Below are positions 1 to 8,334 of a stretch of 64,000 bases of DNA, one piece after another. Origin of the DNA: Croceivirga radicis (lineage in GTDB: Bacteria > Bacteroidota > Bacteroidia > Flavobacteriales > Flavobacteriaceae); NCBI RefSeq assembly GCF_002072105.2, contig NZ_MTBC01000003.1, forward strand, positions 248,001 through 312,000, in the 5' to 3' direction. The position numbers and the translations under genes are program-made. The notes under the pieces were generated by a model. The model did no database searches. It was given only the letters and a program-made list of their open reading frames with translations, and had not been told where the DNA came from. The stretch's first letter is position 1; each line of letters opens with the position of its first letter.

Positions 1-673
1 ATATAAGTGGGTCGTTATCTGAAACAAAAAGTGCCGTAGCCGGCTCATAATCCTTTACATTTTTTCTTATTTCTTCCTTCTCCAATTCGCGCACGTAAGG
101 CGGGTTAGACACTATTACATCCCACGGACCTTGCAGTTCTCTTGTAAAGTTGCCAGATAAAACATCAAACTCCTTAAAGGTAACCTCTACGTTATTATTA
201 ACGGCATTTTCCATGGCAACCCTTAAGGCTTTTTTACTAATATCAACCGCGGTTACCTTTGCCCTAGGCAACTCTTGCGCCAATGACAAAGCAATACATC
301 CACTACCTGTACCAATATCCAATATGCGTTGTGGTTCTGCAATATTGGAATCTGCTATAATCCAAGACACCAATTCTTCCGTTTCTGGTCTTGGGATAAG
401 TGTTTCTTTGGTAATCTTTAACTCTAAATTCCTAAAATAAGCCTTACCGGTTATATGTTGCAACGGCTCTTCTTGCTTTAAGCGTTCTAAAGCTGTAAAT
501 AATGGTAATTCTTCTGCTTTACCTACCACATAATTTGGTTGTAAAACCAAGATAAATTTTTGTAGGTTTAAGTAATGGTCTATTAGTTCATAAAAAAAAC
601 TATCAATTTCTTCTTTAGGATAAAGTTCACCTAATTCTTTATGATATATAGTTTTAATTTCTGACAGTTGCAT
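1..673 (-). CDS. prmC: Peptide chain release factor N5-glutamine methyltransferase (PrmC/HemK), 3' end cut by window
   Basis: This enzyme methylates the glutamine of the GGQ motif in release factors RF1/RF2, using S-adenosylmethionine, in the cytoplasm. Translating from the ATG at 673 gives 224 open residues to the window edge. The small helical N-terminal domain comes first, then the class I methyltransferase fold. Visible motifs are IPRPETEEL (linker typical of HemK), the SAM loop DIGTGSGC, and the catalytic NPPYV that binds the target glutamine. A normal family member is about 280 residues, so roughly 60 are missing beyond position 1. The start lies one base beyond the stop of the upstream acetyltransferase (TAG-C-ATG), so the two are probably co-transcribed. 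The family assignment is firm because all three diagnostic motifs are present. Confidence 0.95.
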   Translation of the reverse strand, partial: MQLSEIKTIYHKELGELYPKEEIDSFFYELIDHYLNLQKFILVLQPNYVVGKAEELPLFTALERLKQEEPLQHITGKAYFRNLELKITKETLIPRPETEELVSWIIADSNIAEPQRILDIGTGSGCIALSLAQELPRAKVTAVDISKKALRVAMENAVNNNVEVTFKEFDVLSGNFTRELQGPWDVIVSNPPYVRELEKEEIRKNVKDYEPATALFVSDNDPLI

Positions 674-674
674 G

Positions 675-1160
675 CTATAATTTTCTCAACATATATACCG
701 GACATGCGGAATGCCCCGTGCACCCCATAGGGGCATCTATATAATCAAAACCGTTTTTCTTGTATAATTTTTGAGCAGCTTTCATGTAAGGCATAGTTTC
801 TAGATACATAGCCTCAAAACCATATGCCTTCGCTTGTGCTATACATGCTGCAATCATTTTTGCGCCCAAACCCAAACCCCTTGCTTCTTCTAAAAAATAC
901 ATTTTCTGTAGTTCGCAGACATTGCCCTTATAATTGTCTAAAGGAGCAACACCCGCGCAACCAATAACGCTTCCATTGGCGTCTACAACAAAATAGTCGC
1001 TACGTTCTTTTGCGTATGCACCATACATGTCTTTTAAAGCTTCATCTTCATAAGCCGTACCTACCTTTGGCACGCCAAGTTCTACTAAAACCTTTCTTAT
1101 AATGGCCTCAACCTGCTCGTTATCTTTAGCTTGTATTTTACGAATAATTGGCGAATTCAT
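675..1160 (-). CDS. GNAT-family N-acetyltransferase
   Basis: A 161-residue protein with the single GNAT fold, which transfers an acetyl group from acetyl-CoA to an amine. The acetyl-CoA loop is seen as ARGLGLGAKM (about residues 93-102), after the strand ELQKMYFL. The C-terminal strand region LYKKNGFDYI is also typical. The substrate cannot be told from sequence; proteins of this type are often annotated as amino-acid or small-molecule acetyltransferases. It lies directly upstream of prmC and is divergent from ribD, whose start is only 30 bases away, so the two promoters must overlap. Whether it acts with PrmC is unknown. Confidence 0.85.
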   Translation of the reverse strand: MNSPIIRKIQAKDNEQVEAIIRKVLVELGVPKVGTAYEDEALKDMYGAYAKERSDYFVVDANGSVIGCAGVAPLDNYKGNVCELQKMYFLEEARGLGLGAKMIAACIAQAKAYGFEAMYLETMPYMKAAQKLYKKNGFDYIDAPMGCTGHSACPVYMLRKL

Positions 1161-1190
1161 TTCTATGAAATTAAATACTACTTTTAAGCC

Positions 1191-2240
1191 ATGAATATAG
1201 ACGAAAAATACTTGTTTCGCTGTATAGAACTAGGTAAAATTGGATTGGGAACTACCGCACCCAACCCTATGGTAGGGTCTGTAATAGTTTATAACGATAA
1301 AATAATTGGCGAAGGTTATACTAGCCCATTTGGAGGCCCCCACGCCGAAGTTAACGCTATCAATAGTGTTAAACATAAAGAGCTTTTGGCCAAAGCTACG
1401 CTATATGTTACCTTAGAACCCTGTTCGCACTACGGAAAAACACCACCATGTGCGGATTTAATTATTAAAAGCGGTATACCCAGTGTAGTCATAGGTATTT
1501 TAGACCCCCACGAAAAGGTTGCTGGCAAAGGCATACAAAAACTAAAAGATGCCGGGATTAACGTAATTAGCAATGTTTTGGCAGAAGAGTGTGCCGCACA
1601 CCACAAACGCTTTTTAACTTTTATTGAAAAAAAACGTCCGTATGTAATTTTAAAATGGGCAGAAACGATAGATGGGTTTATAGCTCCTTCTGACCGTATA
1701 CGAAGCACGAAACCTGAACCATATTGGATTACCAATACCTACTCTAGACAATTAGTACATAAATGGCGTAGTGAAGAACAAGCCATTCTAGTTGGTGCCA
1801 ACACCGTGCTGGCAGACAATCCCTCTTTAACAGTTAGAGATTGGGAAGGCCAAAATCCAATTAGAGTAGTCTTAGATAAAGATTTAAGTTTGCCTAAAAC
1901 AAGTGCCGTTTTTAACACGGATGCCAAGGTTATAGTTTTAACAAGCAAAACAGAGGCTAGCACTTTGGAGCACTTGGTCTATGAAAAGATAGATTTTAAT
2001 AAAGACCTAACAGAAAACATTCTGAGCGTTTTGTACAAAAACAATATCAATAGTGTAATTGTAGAAGGTGGTTCCAAAACAATTAATGCATTTATCTTGA
2101 ATGGTCTATGGGATGAAGCTAGAATTTTTACCGGAGAAACCACTTTTAAAACGGGCGTACCTGCCCCTAAAATTACTGGTAGACTAGCTTTCTCACAAAA
2201 AATAGGATCCGACACGCTAAATATGCTAACAAATGATTAA
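1191..2240 (+). CDS. ribD: Bifunctional riboflavin biosynthesis deaminase/reductase RibD
   Basis: RibD carries out two successive steps of riboflavin synthesis: deamination of the diaminohydroxyphosphoribosylamino-pyrimidinone, then NADPH-dependent reduction of the ribosyl side chain. The 349 residues fit the usual length. The N-terminal deaminase shows its zinc site as HAEV (H51, E53) and PCSHYGKTPPC (C78, C87). The C-terminal reductase half begins near residue 150 (RPYVILKWAETIDG) and includes VGANTVLADNPSLTVR and the late VEGGSKT motif. It overlaps the downstream HAD gene by 8 bases and starts a tight five-gene + strand run to about 4312. Both catalytic halves look intact. Confidence 0.95.
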   Translation: MNIDEKYLFRCIELGKIGLGTTAPNPMVGSVIVYNDKIIGEGYTSPFGGPHAEVNAINSVKHKELLAKATLYVTLEPCSHYGKTPPCADLIIKSGIPSVVIGILDPHEKVAGKGIQKLKDAGINVISNVLAEECAAHHKRFLTFIEKKRPYVILKWAETIDGFIAPSDRIRSTKPEPYWITNTYSRQLVHKWRSEEQAILVGANTVLADNPSLTVRDWEGQNPIRVVLDKDLSLPKTSAVFNTDAKVIVLTSKTEASTLEHLVYEKIDFNKDLTENILSVLYKNNINSVIVEGGSKTINAFILNGLWDEARIFTGETTFKTGVPAPKITGRLAFSQKIGSDTLNMLTND

Positions 2241-2832
2241 AAATATCATCTTTGATTTTGGAGATATATTCATCAACTTAGATAAAATGGCCACACCAAA
2301 AGCAATGGCTCAATTTGGTTTTAAGCAAATTACCCCTGCTTTAGACAAGATTTTTAAAAACTATGAAAAAGGCACTATTAGCACCCAAGATTTTTTAAAA
2401 CAAATCAATACTATTTTTCCTAAGGCAACAGCCAAAAATCTTATAGAGGCATGGAACGCTATACTTAAAGATTTTCCCGAATACCGTTTACATTTCCTCA
2501 AAGAATTAAAAGAACAAGGCCGGTATAGGTTATTTCTTTTGAGCAATACTAATGATTTGCATATAGAACAGGTAAAAAAGCAAATGGGTAGTACTTATAA
2601 AGACTTTAAAGCATGCTTTGAAGTCTTTTACCTTTCTTATGAAATGGGTAAGCGTAAACCAGATGCTCCTATTTTTGAACAGGTTTTGGAAGAAAACAAT
2701 CTAAAGGCAGAAGAAACCTTTTTTATAGACGATACAAAGGAAAATACAGACGCGGCCAACCAGTTAGGGATTAAAACGTGGAATTTACAAGTTGGCCAAC
2801 AAGACATTATTGACCTTAATAACTATTTATAA
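2233..2832 (+). CDS. HAD-superfamily hydrolase (YihX-like subgroup)
   Basis: A 199-residue haloacid-dehalogenase-type hydrolase, probably a small-molecule phosphatase. Motif I is IIFDFGDIFINLD with the nucleophile D8. The residue two places on, normally the acid/base Asp in phosphatases, is Gly10, as in the FDFGG/FDLGN subgroup. Motif II is LLSNTND, motif III is the lysine in KRKPD, and motif IV is FIDDTKEN. The helical cap lies between motifs I and II. The start overlaps the end of ribD, and the stop overlaps the next ATG (TAATG), so it is translationally coupled on both sides. A role in dephosphorylating the riboflavin pathway intermediate made by RibD is a possible inference from position; the sequence does not prove it. 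Confidence 0.85.
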   Translation: MIKNIIFDFGDIFINLDKMATPKAMAQFGFKQITPALDKIFKNYEKGTISTQDFLKQINTIFPKATAKNLIEAWNAILKDFPEYRLHFLKELKEQGRYRLFLLSNTNDLHIEQVKKQMGSTYKDFKACFEVFYLSYEMGKRKPDAPIFEQVLEENNLKAEETFFIDDTKENTDAANQLGIKTWNLQVGQQDIIDLNNYL

Positions 2833-3695
2833 TGCTAAATCTTGCCTTAAGCGTATTATGCTCTAGTCTTATTTTTGTAATATTTAAATTGTTTGGCACC
2901 TACAAAATACAATCGCTTTATGCTATTGTGGTAAATTACTTTGTTGCTTGTATCTGTGGTATTCTCTTCTACGAGGGTAAAATAAATGTAAGTGAGCTTG
3001 TAGGGTCAGGATGGTTCTATGGTACCTTTGCCCTAGGCATACTCTTCATAACAATATTTAATATTATGGCTAAATCATCTCAATTAAATGGGGTGGCCGT
3101 AACTTCCGTAGCCACCAAAATGTCTTTGGCCATACCTGTATTATTTGCGTTATTGGTTTATAAAGAATCGCTCTCTATTTGGCAAGGCTTGGGTATTTTA
3201 TTGGCCTTAGCAGCGGTTTACTTTGCATCTATCAAAAAGAAAGGTCTTGTTATAGCTCCAAAAACGCTCTTACTTCCATTTTTAGTCTTTATAGGTTCCG
3301 GAGTAATAGATACTACCATAAAATACATTCAGGATGAGTTCCTAGACGAGAGCATGTATCCTATTTTTTCTGCAACGGTATTTGGTGCCGCAGGTACAAC
3401 AGGGGTTTTGTTTTTATTGTTCAACAGCAAAAAAACACCCATAAAACGAAACCTAAAAAACGTATTAGGGGGTATTTGTTTGGGCATACCTAACTATTTC
3501 TCTATCTATTTTCTATTACAAGCGTTAAACAACCCAAAATTCAACAGTGCTTCTATATTTACCATAAATAATGTAGCAATAGTAATGTTTACCACTTTTA
3601 TCGGTATTTTATTATTCAAAGAAAAGCTACAACCAAAAAATTGGTTAGGCATAGGGTTGGCAGTTATTAGTATTCTTTTGGTAGCTTTGTTTTAA
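2832..3695 (+). CDS. EamA/DMT-family inner-membrane transporter
   Basis: A 287-residue integral membrane protein with about ten hydrophobic segments arranged as two five-helix halves, the pattern of drug/metabolite transporters of the EamA type. Typical features are the start ALSVLCSSLIFVIFKLF, the first half ending near LLALAAVYFASI, and a second half ending in NWLGIGLAVISILLVALF. The substrate is unknown; family members export amino acids, sugars or nucleotide-like compounds. It starts inside the stop of the HAD gene and its stop overlaps the start of the YigZ-family gene. Transport linked to riboflavin cannot be inferred safely. Confidence 0.85.
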   Translation: MLNLALSVLCSSLIFVIFKLFGTYKIQSLYAIVVNYFVACICGILFYEGKINVSELVGSGWFYGTFALGILFITIFNIMAKSSQLNGVAVTSVATKMSLAIPVLFALLVYKESLSIWQGLGILLALAAVYFASIKKKGLVIAPKTLLLPFLVFIGSGVIDTTIKYIQDEFLDESMYPIFSATVFGAAGTTGVLFLLFNSKKTPIKRNLKNVLGGICLGIPNYFSIYFLLQALNNPKFNSASIFTINNVAIVMFTTFIGILLFKEKLQPKNWLGIGLAVISILLVALF

Positions 3696-4312
3696 TGATA
3701 GATGACAAGGATTCCTACAAAACCATTTTAGCCCCTGTAGAAGCTATTTTACTAAAGGAGAAAAAAAGTAAATTTATAGGATATGCCTATCCAATATCAA
3801 AAGAAGAAGAAGTAAAACCCATAATTGAACTTCTACGAAAAGAATACCCGACCGCCAACCACGTTTGCTACGCTTGGCAACTAGGTGTGGAACGCATTAG
3901 TTACCGTGCCAATGATGATGGTGAACCAAATAATTCTGCCGGCATGCCCATTTACGGCCAAATACAAGCATTTGACATTACCAATGTTCTAGTTGCTGTA
4001 GTTCGTATTTTTGGTGGTACCAAATTGGGTGTTGGTGGCTTAATATCTACCTATAAAGAAAGTGCCAAATTAACTTTGGAAGAAGCTAAAGTTACCTCCA
4101 AAATACTCACCACCCCATTAATTTTAAATTTTGATTATGATAAAATGAATGTGGTGATGCGTTTGATCAAAAAACATCAATTAGATATAGTTGAACAGAA
4201 AATGGAAATTAATTGCACCATAAAGTTAGCGGTTAAAAAAAGTGATTTAGAACAGGTCTCAAAAAAATTTACTCCCCTAAAAGGAATTGAAGTACTAACC
4301 CCTGAAATCTAA
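3695..4312 (+). CDS. YigZ/IMPACT-family protein
   Basis: A 205-residue member of the YigZ/IMPACT family. The N-terminal half carries the conserved block NHVCYAWQLG, then DDGEPNNSAGMPIYGQI and VRIFGGTKLGVGGLI, the signature of the UPF0029/IMPACT domain. The C-terminal ~60 residues form the DUF1949-like ferredoxin-type domain. The biochemical role is not settled in the family; an RNA- or ribosome-linked role is usually proposed from the eukaryotic IMPACT homologues. It is translationally coupled to the transporter upstream and overlaps the convergent thioesterase gene by 18 bases at their 3' ends. Confidence 0.9.
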   Translation: MIDDKDSYKTILAPVEAILLKEKKSKFIGYAYPISKEEEVKPIIELLRKEYPTANHVCYAWQLGVERISYRANDDGEPNNSAGMPIYGQIQAFDITNVLVAVVRIFGGTKLGVGGLISTYKESAKLTLEEAKVTSKILTTPLILNFDYDKMNVVMRLIKKHQLDIVEQKMEINCTIKLAVKKSDLEQVSKKFTPLKGIEVLTPEI

Positions 4313-4699
4313 CTTTTCCAAAATATAATCCGGACATTTAACGGGTCTCATTTTTTTCTTATCCATAAAAACCAAGGTAGTAGAAGCTTCGACTAAAAGT
4401 TCATTTTTCTCGTTATAAATTTCATAGTCAAATTCTATTCTTACACCGGGCTTTTTTTTCAAAATTGTTTTAATTGTAATAAGGTCATCATACTTGGCAG
4501 ATTTTTTATATTTAAGTTGTAAGTCAATTACCGGTAACATTACACCATTTTCTTCCATTTGCTTGTAAGAAACCCCTAAACCCCTTAGCCACTCTACTCT
4601 ACCCACTTCTAGGTAGGTAGCATAATTACCATGATAAACTACGCCCATTTGATCGGTTTCCCCATATCTAACTCTAAAAGAAAATGTGTTAAAATTCAT
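4295..4699 (-). CDS. Acyl-CoA thioesterase (YbgC/4HBT hot-dog family)
   Basis: A 134-residue single hot-dog-fold thioesterase. The active-site block is RYGETDQMGVVYHGNYATYL near the N-terminus, with the Asp and the His/Tyr of the 4-hydroxybenzoyl-CoA thioesterase family, followed by the helix LEVGRVEWLRGLGVSY. It probably hydrolyses acyl-CoA (short-chain or aromatic) in the cytoplasm; the precise substrate is unknown. The length matches the family. It is convergent with the YigZ-family gene and divergent from dnaA, about 210 bases away. Confidence 0.9.
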   Translation of the reverse strand: MNFNTFSFRVRYGETDQMGVVYHGNYATYLEVGRVEWLRGLGVSYKQMEENGVMLPVIDLQLKYKKSAKYDDLITIKTILKKKPGVRIEFDYEIYNEKNELLVEASTTLVFMDKKKMRPVKCPDYILEKLDFRG

Positions 4700-4910
4700 T
4701 TCACTATCTATTTTTTGGTATATTTAAAGGCTATGCTGATTTGATGAAAACATGCGAAAAAAAAATCATAATTTCAATAAGAGATAGGTTTTTTTTTTAG
4801 CTTTTTTGTTCACATATTTGCCCCTGTTCAAATTAACAGGGACACGCCCCCGATTTCAGTTTTAGTTTATAAAACATTACACTAACCAAAATACAAAGGA
4901 CACACTTAGA

Positions 4911-6335
4911 ATGAGTAATACTGCATCTTCCATTTGGAACAATTGTTTGGCATTTATCGAGGATAATATCCAACCGCAGGCATTCAAAACGTGGTTCCTT
5001 CCCATTAAACCGGTAAGACTTGCAGACAATGCTTTGAGCATACAAGTACCGAGTAAATTTTTCTACGAGTGGCTAGAAGAACACTATGTAAAGTTGTTAA
5101 AAGTTGCTTTAAGAAAAGAGTTGGGTGCTAACGCCAAATTGGTCTACATTATCAAGATGGAGAACAAATATGGCAATAACGAATCTTTTACAGAAAAGAT
5201 TCCTAGCTCTAACCGCTCTGCAATGGCTCCACAAGAATTAGATGTACCAATTACATCTAAAAATCCGGAGCTAAAAAATCCGTTTGTTATCCCGGGTATC
5301 AGGAACATTAAAATTGAATCGCAACTTAACCCAAATTACAATTTTGACAACTTCTTAGAAGGAGACTCCAACAGATTGGCAAGATCTGCCGGTATGGCGG
5401 TTGCCAATAAACCAGGAGGTACATCTTTTAATCCACTAATGATTTTTGGTGGTGTTGGTTTGGGTAAGACCCATTTGGCACATGCCATTGGGGTAGAAAT
5501 AAAAGACAAATATCCTGAAAAAACAGTTCTATATATTTCTGCTGAAAAATTTACCCAGCAATATATAGAATCAGTCAAAAAGAATACAAGAAATGATTTT
5601 ATACATTTTTATCAATTAATAGATGTATTAATCATAGATGATGTTCAATTCCTTAGCGGAAAATCTGGAACACAAGATGTATTCTTTCACATATTCAACC
5701 ATTTACATCAAAATGGCAAGCAGGTAATCTTAACTTCAGATAAGGCTCCTGTAGATATGCAAGACATAGAGCAACGTTTACTTTCTAGATTTAAATGGGG
5801 ACTTTCCGCAGAATTGCAAAGTCCAGATTATGAAACACGTGTCTCTATCTTAAAAAACAAATTATATAGGGATGGTGTAGAAATGCCAGATGAAATTATA
5901 GATCATGTGGCCAAAAACATCAAGACCAATATACGTGAGCTAGAAGGTGCCATTATTTCTTTGATTGCCCAATCATCTTTCAACAAAAGAGAAGTAACCT
6001 TAGATTTGGCACAACAGGTTGTAGAAAAGTTTGTAAAGAACACTAAAAGAGAAGTTTCTATAGACTACATTCAAAAAGTAGTTTCAGACTATTTTGAAAT
6101 GGATGTGGCCACCCTACAATCCAAAACAAGGAAAAGACACATTGTACAGGCTAGACAATTGGCTATGTTTTTTGCAAAGAAATTTACCAAAGCTTCTTTG
6201 GCGAGTATAGGTTCCCAAATTGGTAAAAGAGACCATGCAACGGTATTACACGCGTGCAAAACGGTAGATAATCTAGCAGAAACTGATAAGCAGTTTAAAA
6301 AATACATAGACGACCTTACTAAAAAATTTACTTAA
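4911..6335 (+). CDS. dnaA: Chromosomal replication initiator protein DnaA
   Basis: DnaA binds DnaA boxes at the origin and melts DNA with ATP. The 474 residues contain all four domains: the N-terminal interaction domain (SIWNNCLAFIEDNIQPQAFKTW block), a linker, the AAA+ core with Walker A GGVGLGKTH (about 179-187) and Walker B VLIIDDVQF (about 239-247), and the C-terminal DNA-binding domain with the signature RDHATVLHAC. The start at 4911 fits the family N-terminus. An LMW phosphatase follows 13 bases downstream. The 211 bases upstream have no clear cluster of DnaA boxes, so this is not evidently the origin. Confidence 0.98.
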   Translation: MSNTASSIWNNCLAFIEDNIQPQAFKTWFLPIKPVRLADNALSIQVPSKFFYEWLEEHYVKLLKVALRKELGANAKLVYIIKMENKYGNNESFTEKIPSSNRSAMAPQELDVPITSKNPELKNPFVIPGIRNIKIESQLNPNYNFDNFLEGDSNRLARSAGMAVANKPGGTSFNPLMIFGGVGLGKTHLAHAIGVEIKDKYPEKTVLYISAEKFTQQYIESVKKNTRNDFIHFYQLIDVLIIDDVQFLSGKSGTQDVFFHIFNHLHQNGKQVILTSDKAPVDMQDIEQRLLSRFKWGLSAELQSPDYETRVSILKNKLYRDGVEMPDEIIDHVAKNIKTNIRELEGAIISLIAQSSFNKREVTLDLAQQVVEKFVKNTKREVSIDYIQKVVSDYFEMDVATLQSKTRKRHIVQARQLAMFFAKKFTKASLASIGSQIGKRDHATVLHACKTVDNLAETDKQFKKYIDDLTKKFT

Positions 6336-6348
6336 AACTATTTAGACA

Positions 6349-6798
6349 ATGACCAAAATATTAATGGTATGTCTAGGTAACATTTGTAGATCGCCCTTAG
6401 CAGAGGGGATTATGCAAAGTAAAGTGAATTCGGAAAATGTATTCGTGGACTCCGCAGGTACTGCTGGGTATCATATTGGTAATGCTCCAGACCCTCGTTC
6501 CATTGCGGTAGCAAAAGCTCATGGCTTGGATATTTCAAAACAACGATGTCGTAAATTCCAAACGGAAGATTTTACACGTTTTGATCGTATCTATGTTATG
6601 GACAAAAGCAATTATACAAATGTACTTGCTAAGGCAACATCCGTGGAAGATAAACAAAAAGTAAGATTACTGCTTAGTGAGATTGATGGTAAAACCAACG
6701 AAGTTCCAGACCCGTATTATGGTGGAGACGATGGCTTTGAAAAAGTCTATCAACTAATTAATAAGGCTTGTGATACTATTGCCCAACAACTGAGCTAA
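6349..6798 (+). CDS. Low-molecular-weight protein-tyrosine phosphatase
   Basis: A 149-residue LMW phosphatase that hydrolyses phosphotyrosine on proteins. The P-loop is CLGNICRS with nucleophile C8 and phosphate-binding R14; the general acid is D121 in DPYYGG. Length and motif placement match the family exactly. It lies 13 bases after dnaA and 11 bases before the methylase, so the three are likely one transcript. In capsule or exopolysaccharide loci this family pairs with a tyrosine kinase. No kinase is nearby, so the target here is unknown. Confidence 0.95.
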   Translation: MTKILMVCLGNICRSPLAEGIMQSKVNSENVFVDSAGTAGYHIGNAPDPRSIAVAKAHGLDISKQRCRKFQTEDFTRFDRIYVMDKSNYTNVLAKATSVEDKQKVRLLLSEIDGKTNEVPDPYYGGDDGFEKVYQLINKACDTIAQQLS

Positions 6799-6809
6799 TC
6801 AAGATTAAA

Positions 6810-7535
6810 ATGGAAACAACCCAATCCCCCAAGGGCCAATTATTCTTAATTCCTACTATGTTGGGAGATACCGCCCCACTGGAAGTTTTACCTATTTCTA
6901 TAAAACAGACTATTGAAAACATAGACTTCTACATTGCCGAAAACGAAAAAACAGCAAGACGTTTTATTAAACGGATTAGTCCAGGAAAATCACAGCCAAG
7001 TCTACATTTCAATATTTTAAATAAATACACGGACCCGTCTGAACTACCCACCTTTTTAGACCCTTGTTTGGATGGTATTTCTGTTGGTTTATTATCAGAA
7101 GCTGGGTGCCCTGGAATTGCAGACCCCGGAGCAGATGTGGTTAAATTGGCACACCAAAAAGAAATTAGCGTTGTACCCTTGGTTGGACCCTCTTCCATAG
7201 TATTGGCAATGATGGCTAGCGGTATGAACGGCCAAAGTTTTGCTTTCAATGGGTACCTGCCTATAGATAGTACGGAGCGAAGCAAGGCAATTAAAAAGTT
7301 TGAGCGCCTCTCAAGAGAGTCACAACAATCCCAGGCTTTTATAGAAACACCATACAGAAACGAAAAGTTATTTGAAGAATTCCTAAAACGCTTGCATCCC
7401 AGCACAGAAATATGTGTTGCCGTAGATATAACTCTGGAAACCCAGGTTATTAAGACAAAAACGGTAACAGAATGGAAAAAGACCACATTGGACCTTCAAA
7501 AAAGGCCCGCGGTCTTTATAATACATGCACGCTAA
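6810..7535 (+). CDS. SAM-dependent methyltransferase, short RsmI-like (tetrapyrrole methylase fold)
   Basis: A 241-residue protein with the tetrapyrrole/corrin methylase fold, closest in pattern to RsmI, which 2'-O-methylates C1402 of 16S rRNA. Visible blocks are GQLFLIPTMLGD at the start, SEAGCPGIADPGADVV, LVGPSSIVLAMMASGMNGQ and FIETPYRN. It is shorter than the standard ~275-residue RsmI and lacks the usual C-terminal extension. Bacteroidota often carry both a full RsmI and such a short paralogue, so activity on rRNA is probable but not shown. It ends the dnaA transcription unit and is convergent with the lysozyme-like gene 10 bases away. Confidence 0.8.
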   Translation: METTQSPKGQLFLIPTMLGDTAPLEVLPISIKQTIENIDFYIAENEKTARRFIKRISPGKSQPSLHFNILNKYTDPSELPTFLDPCLDGISVGLLSEAGCPGIADPGADVVKLAHQKEISVVPLVGPSSIVLAMMASGMNGQSFAFNGYLPIDSTERSKAIKKFERLSRESQQSQAFIETPYRNEKLFEEFLKRLHPSTEICVAVDITLETQVIKTKTVTEWKKTTLDLQKRPAVFIIHAR

Positions 7536-7545
7536 GTAAAAGCGT

Positions 7546-8193
7546 CTAAATTCTAGGTTTTTGTTTTGCTTTGATAACAGAAACATCAAAACCCGCAAAT
7601 TTTTTCATGTAATAGGCTACAGTACTACCGTATGCATCTGAAAAATCTGCCTGTCCGTAAGACCGTAAATATTTTTTTACGTTACCAGCACCTGCTAAAT
7701 GGGCTGCCGCAACTATTCCAGATTCCGTAATAGTTATCCCATTAATACGTTTGCCAACAAATCTTTTAATATCCCTACGCAGTATCCATTTATTTCTTGC
7801 CACGTTTAGATTAAACACCTTTTCTTGCAAGGCAGGATCATTTAAAAATGCATCACCATCTTTAACGCCCATTAAACGTAATGTTGATCTACCAAATTGG
7901 TATTTTCCCAAATAACCTAACGTATTAACACTAGAATAATCTCCTTGGGATTCTTTAAAGGCTAGAGCATCCTTAAATCCTTGATAGCTCTTACCCAAAA
8001 AGACATTTAAAAATTCGTCTTTTTCTAATTCGATACGAGTTTGTTCTTCTGGAAAATCAAAAAACAAACCCTGGTTATGCACTTTTAATAAATCTGGCAC
8101 ATCAACCTTTGTGTTCTTTACCCTGTAGGTAGCAAAACTTGTCAAAATTGTAATTATGGCAAGATGACCTAAAAAACCGATCCATCTTTTCAT
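7546..8193 (-). CDS. Lysozyme-like (SLT-fold) exported or membrane-anchored protein
   Basis: A 215-residue protein with one N-terminal hydrophobic segment (about residues 6-22) that is either a signal peptide or an anchor. The main domain, from about residue 65, contains ALAFKESQGDY with a candidate catalytic Glu at position 81, then LGYLGKYQFG, the pattern of SLT/lysozyme-fold peptidoglycan-cleaving enzymes. A later AAAHLAGAGNVKKYL block is like the AxHxGGxG region of that fold. It probably acts on cell-wall glycan in the periplasm. It lies near mltG, another wall lytic enzyme, but 141 bases separate the two genes, so they are probably separate units. Confidence 0.7.
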   Translation of the reverse strand: MKRWIGFLGHLAIITILTSFATYRVKNTKVDVPDLLKVHNQGLFFDFPEEQTRIELEKDEFLNVFLGKSYQGFKDALAFKESQGDYSSVNTLGYLGKYQFGRSTLRLMGVKDGDAFLNDPALQEKVFNLNVARNKWILRRDIKRFVGKRINGITITESGIVAAAHLAGAGNVKKYLRSYGQADFSDAYGSTVAYYMKKFAGFDVSVIKAKQKPRI

Positions 8194-8334
8194 AAGCGTT
8201 CTTTTTTAAGGATTGTATAAAATCCTAATTGGCCGGCAAATATACGGGGGATCTTGCGTTAAATGTTAAAAAATATCCTAACTTTTTGATAAATAGGTAT
8301 TAAAAAGCGTTAAACGGATTTCAATTAGGGGAGA

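Noticed and set aside
4700-4910. Replication origin next to dnaA
   Set aside because: I see no cluster of TTATCCACA-like boxes; the one near match (TTATCAACA, 61410-61418) is isolated and far away.
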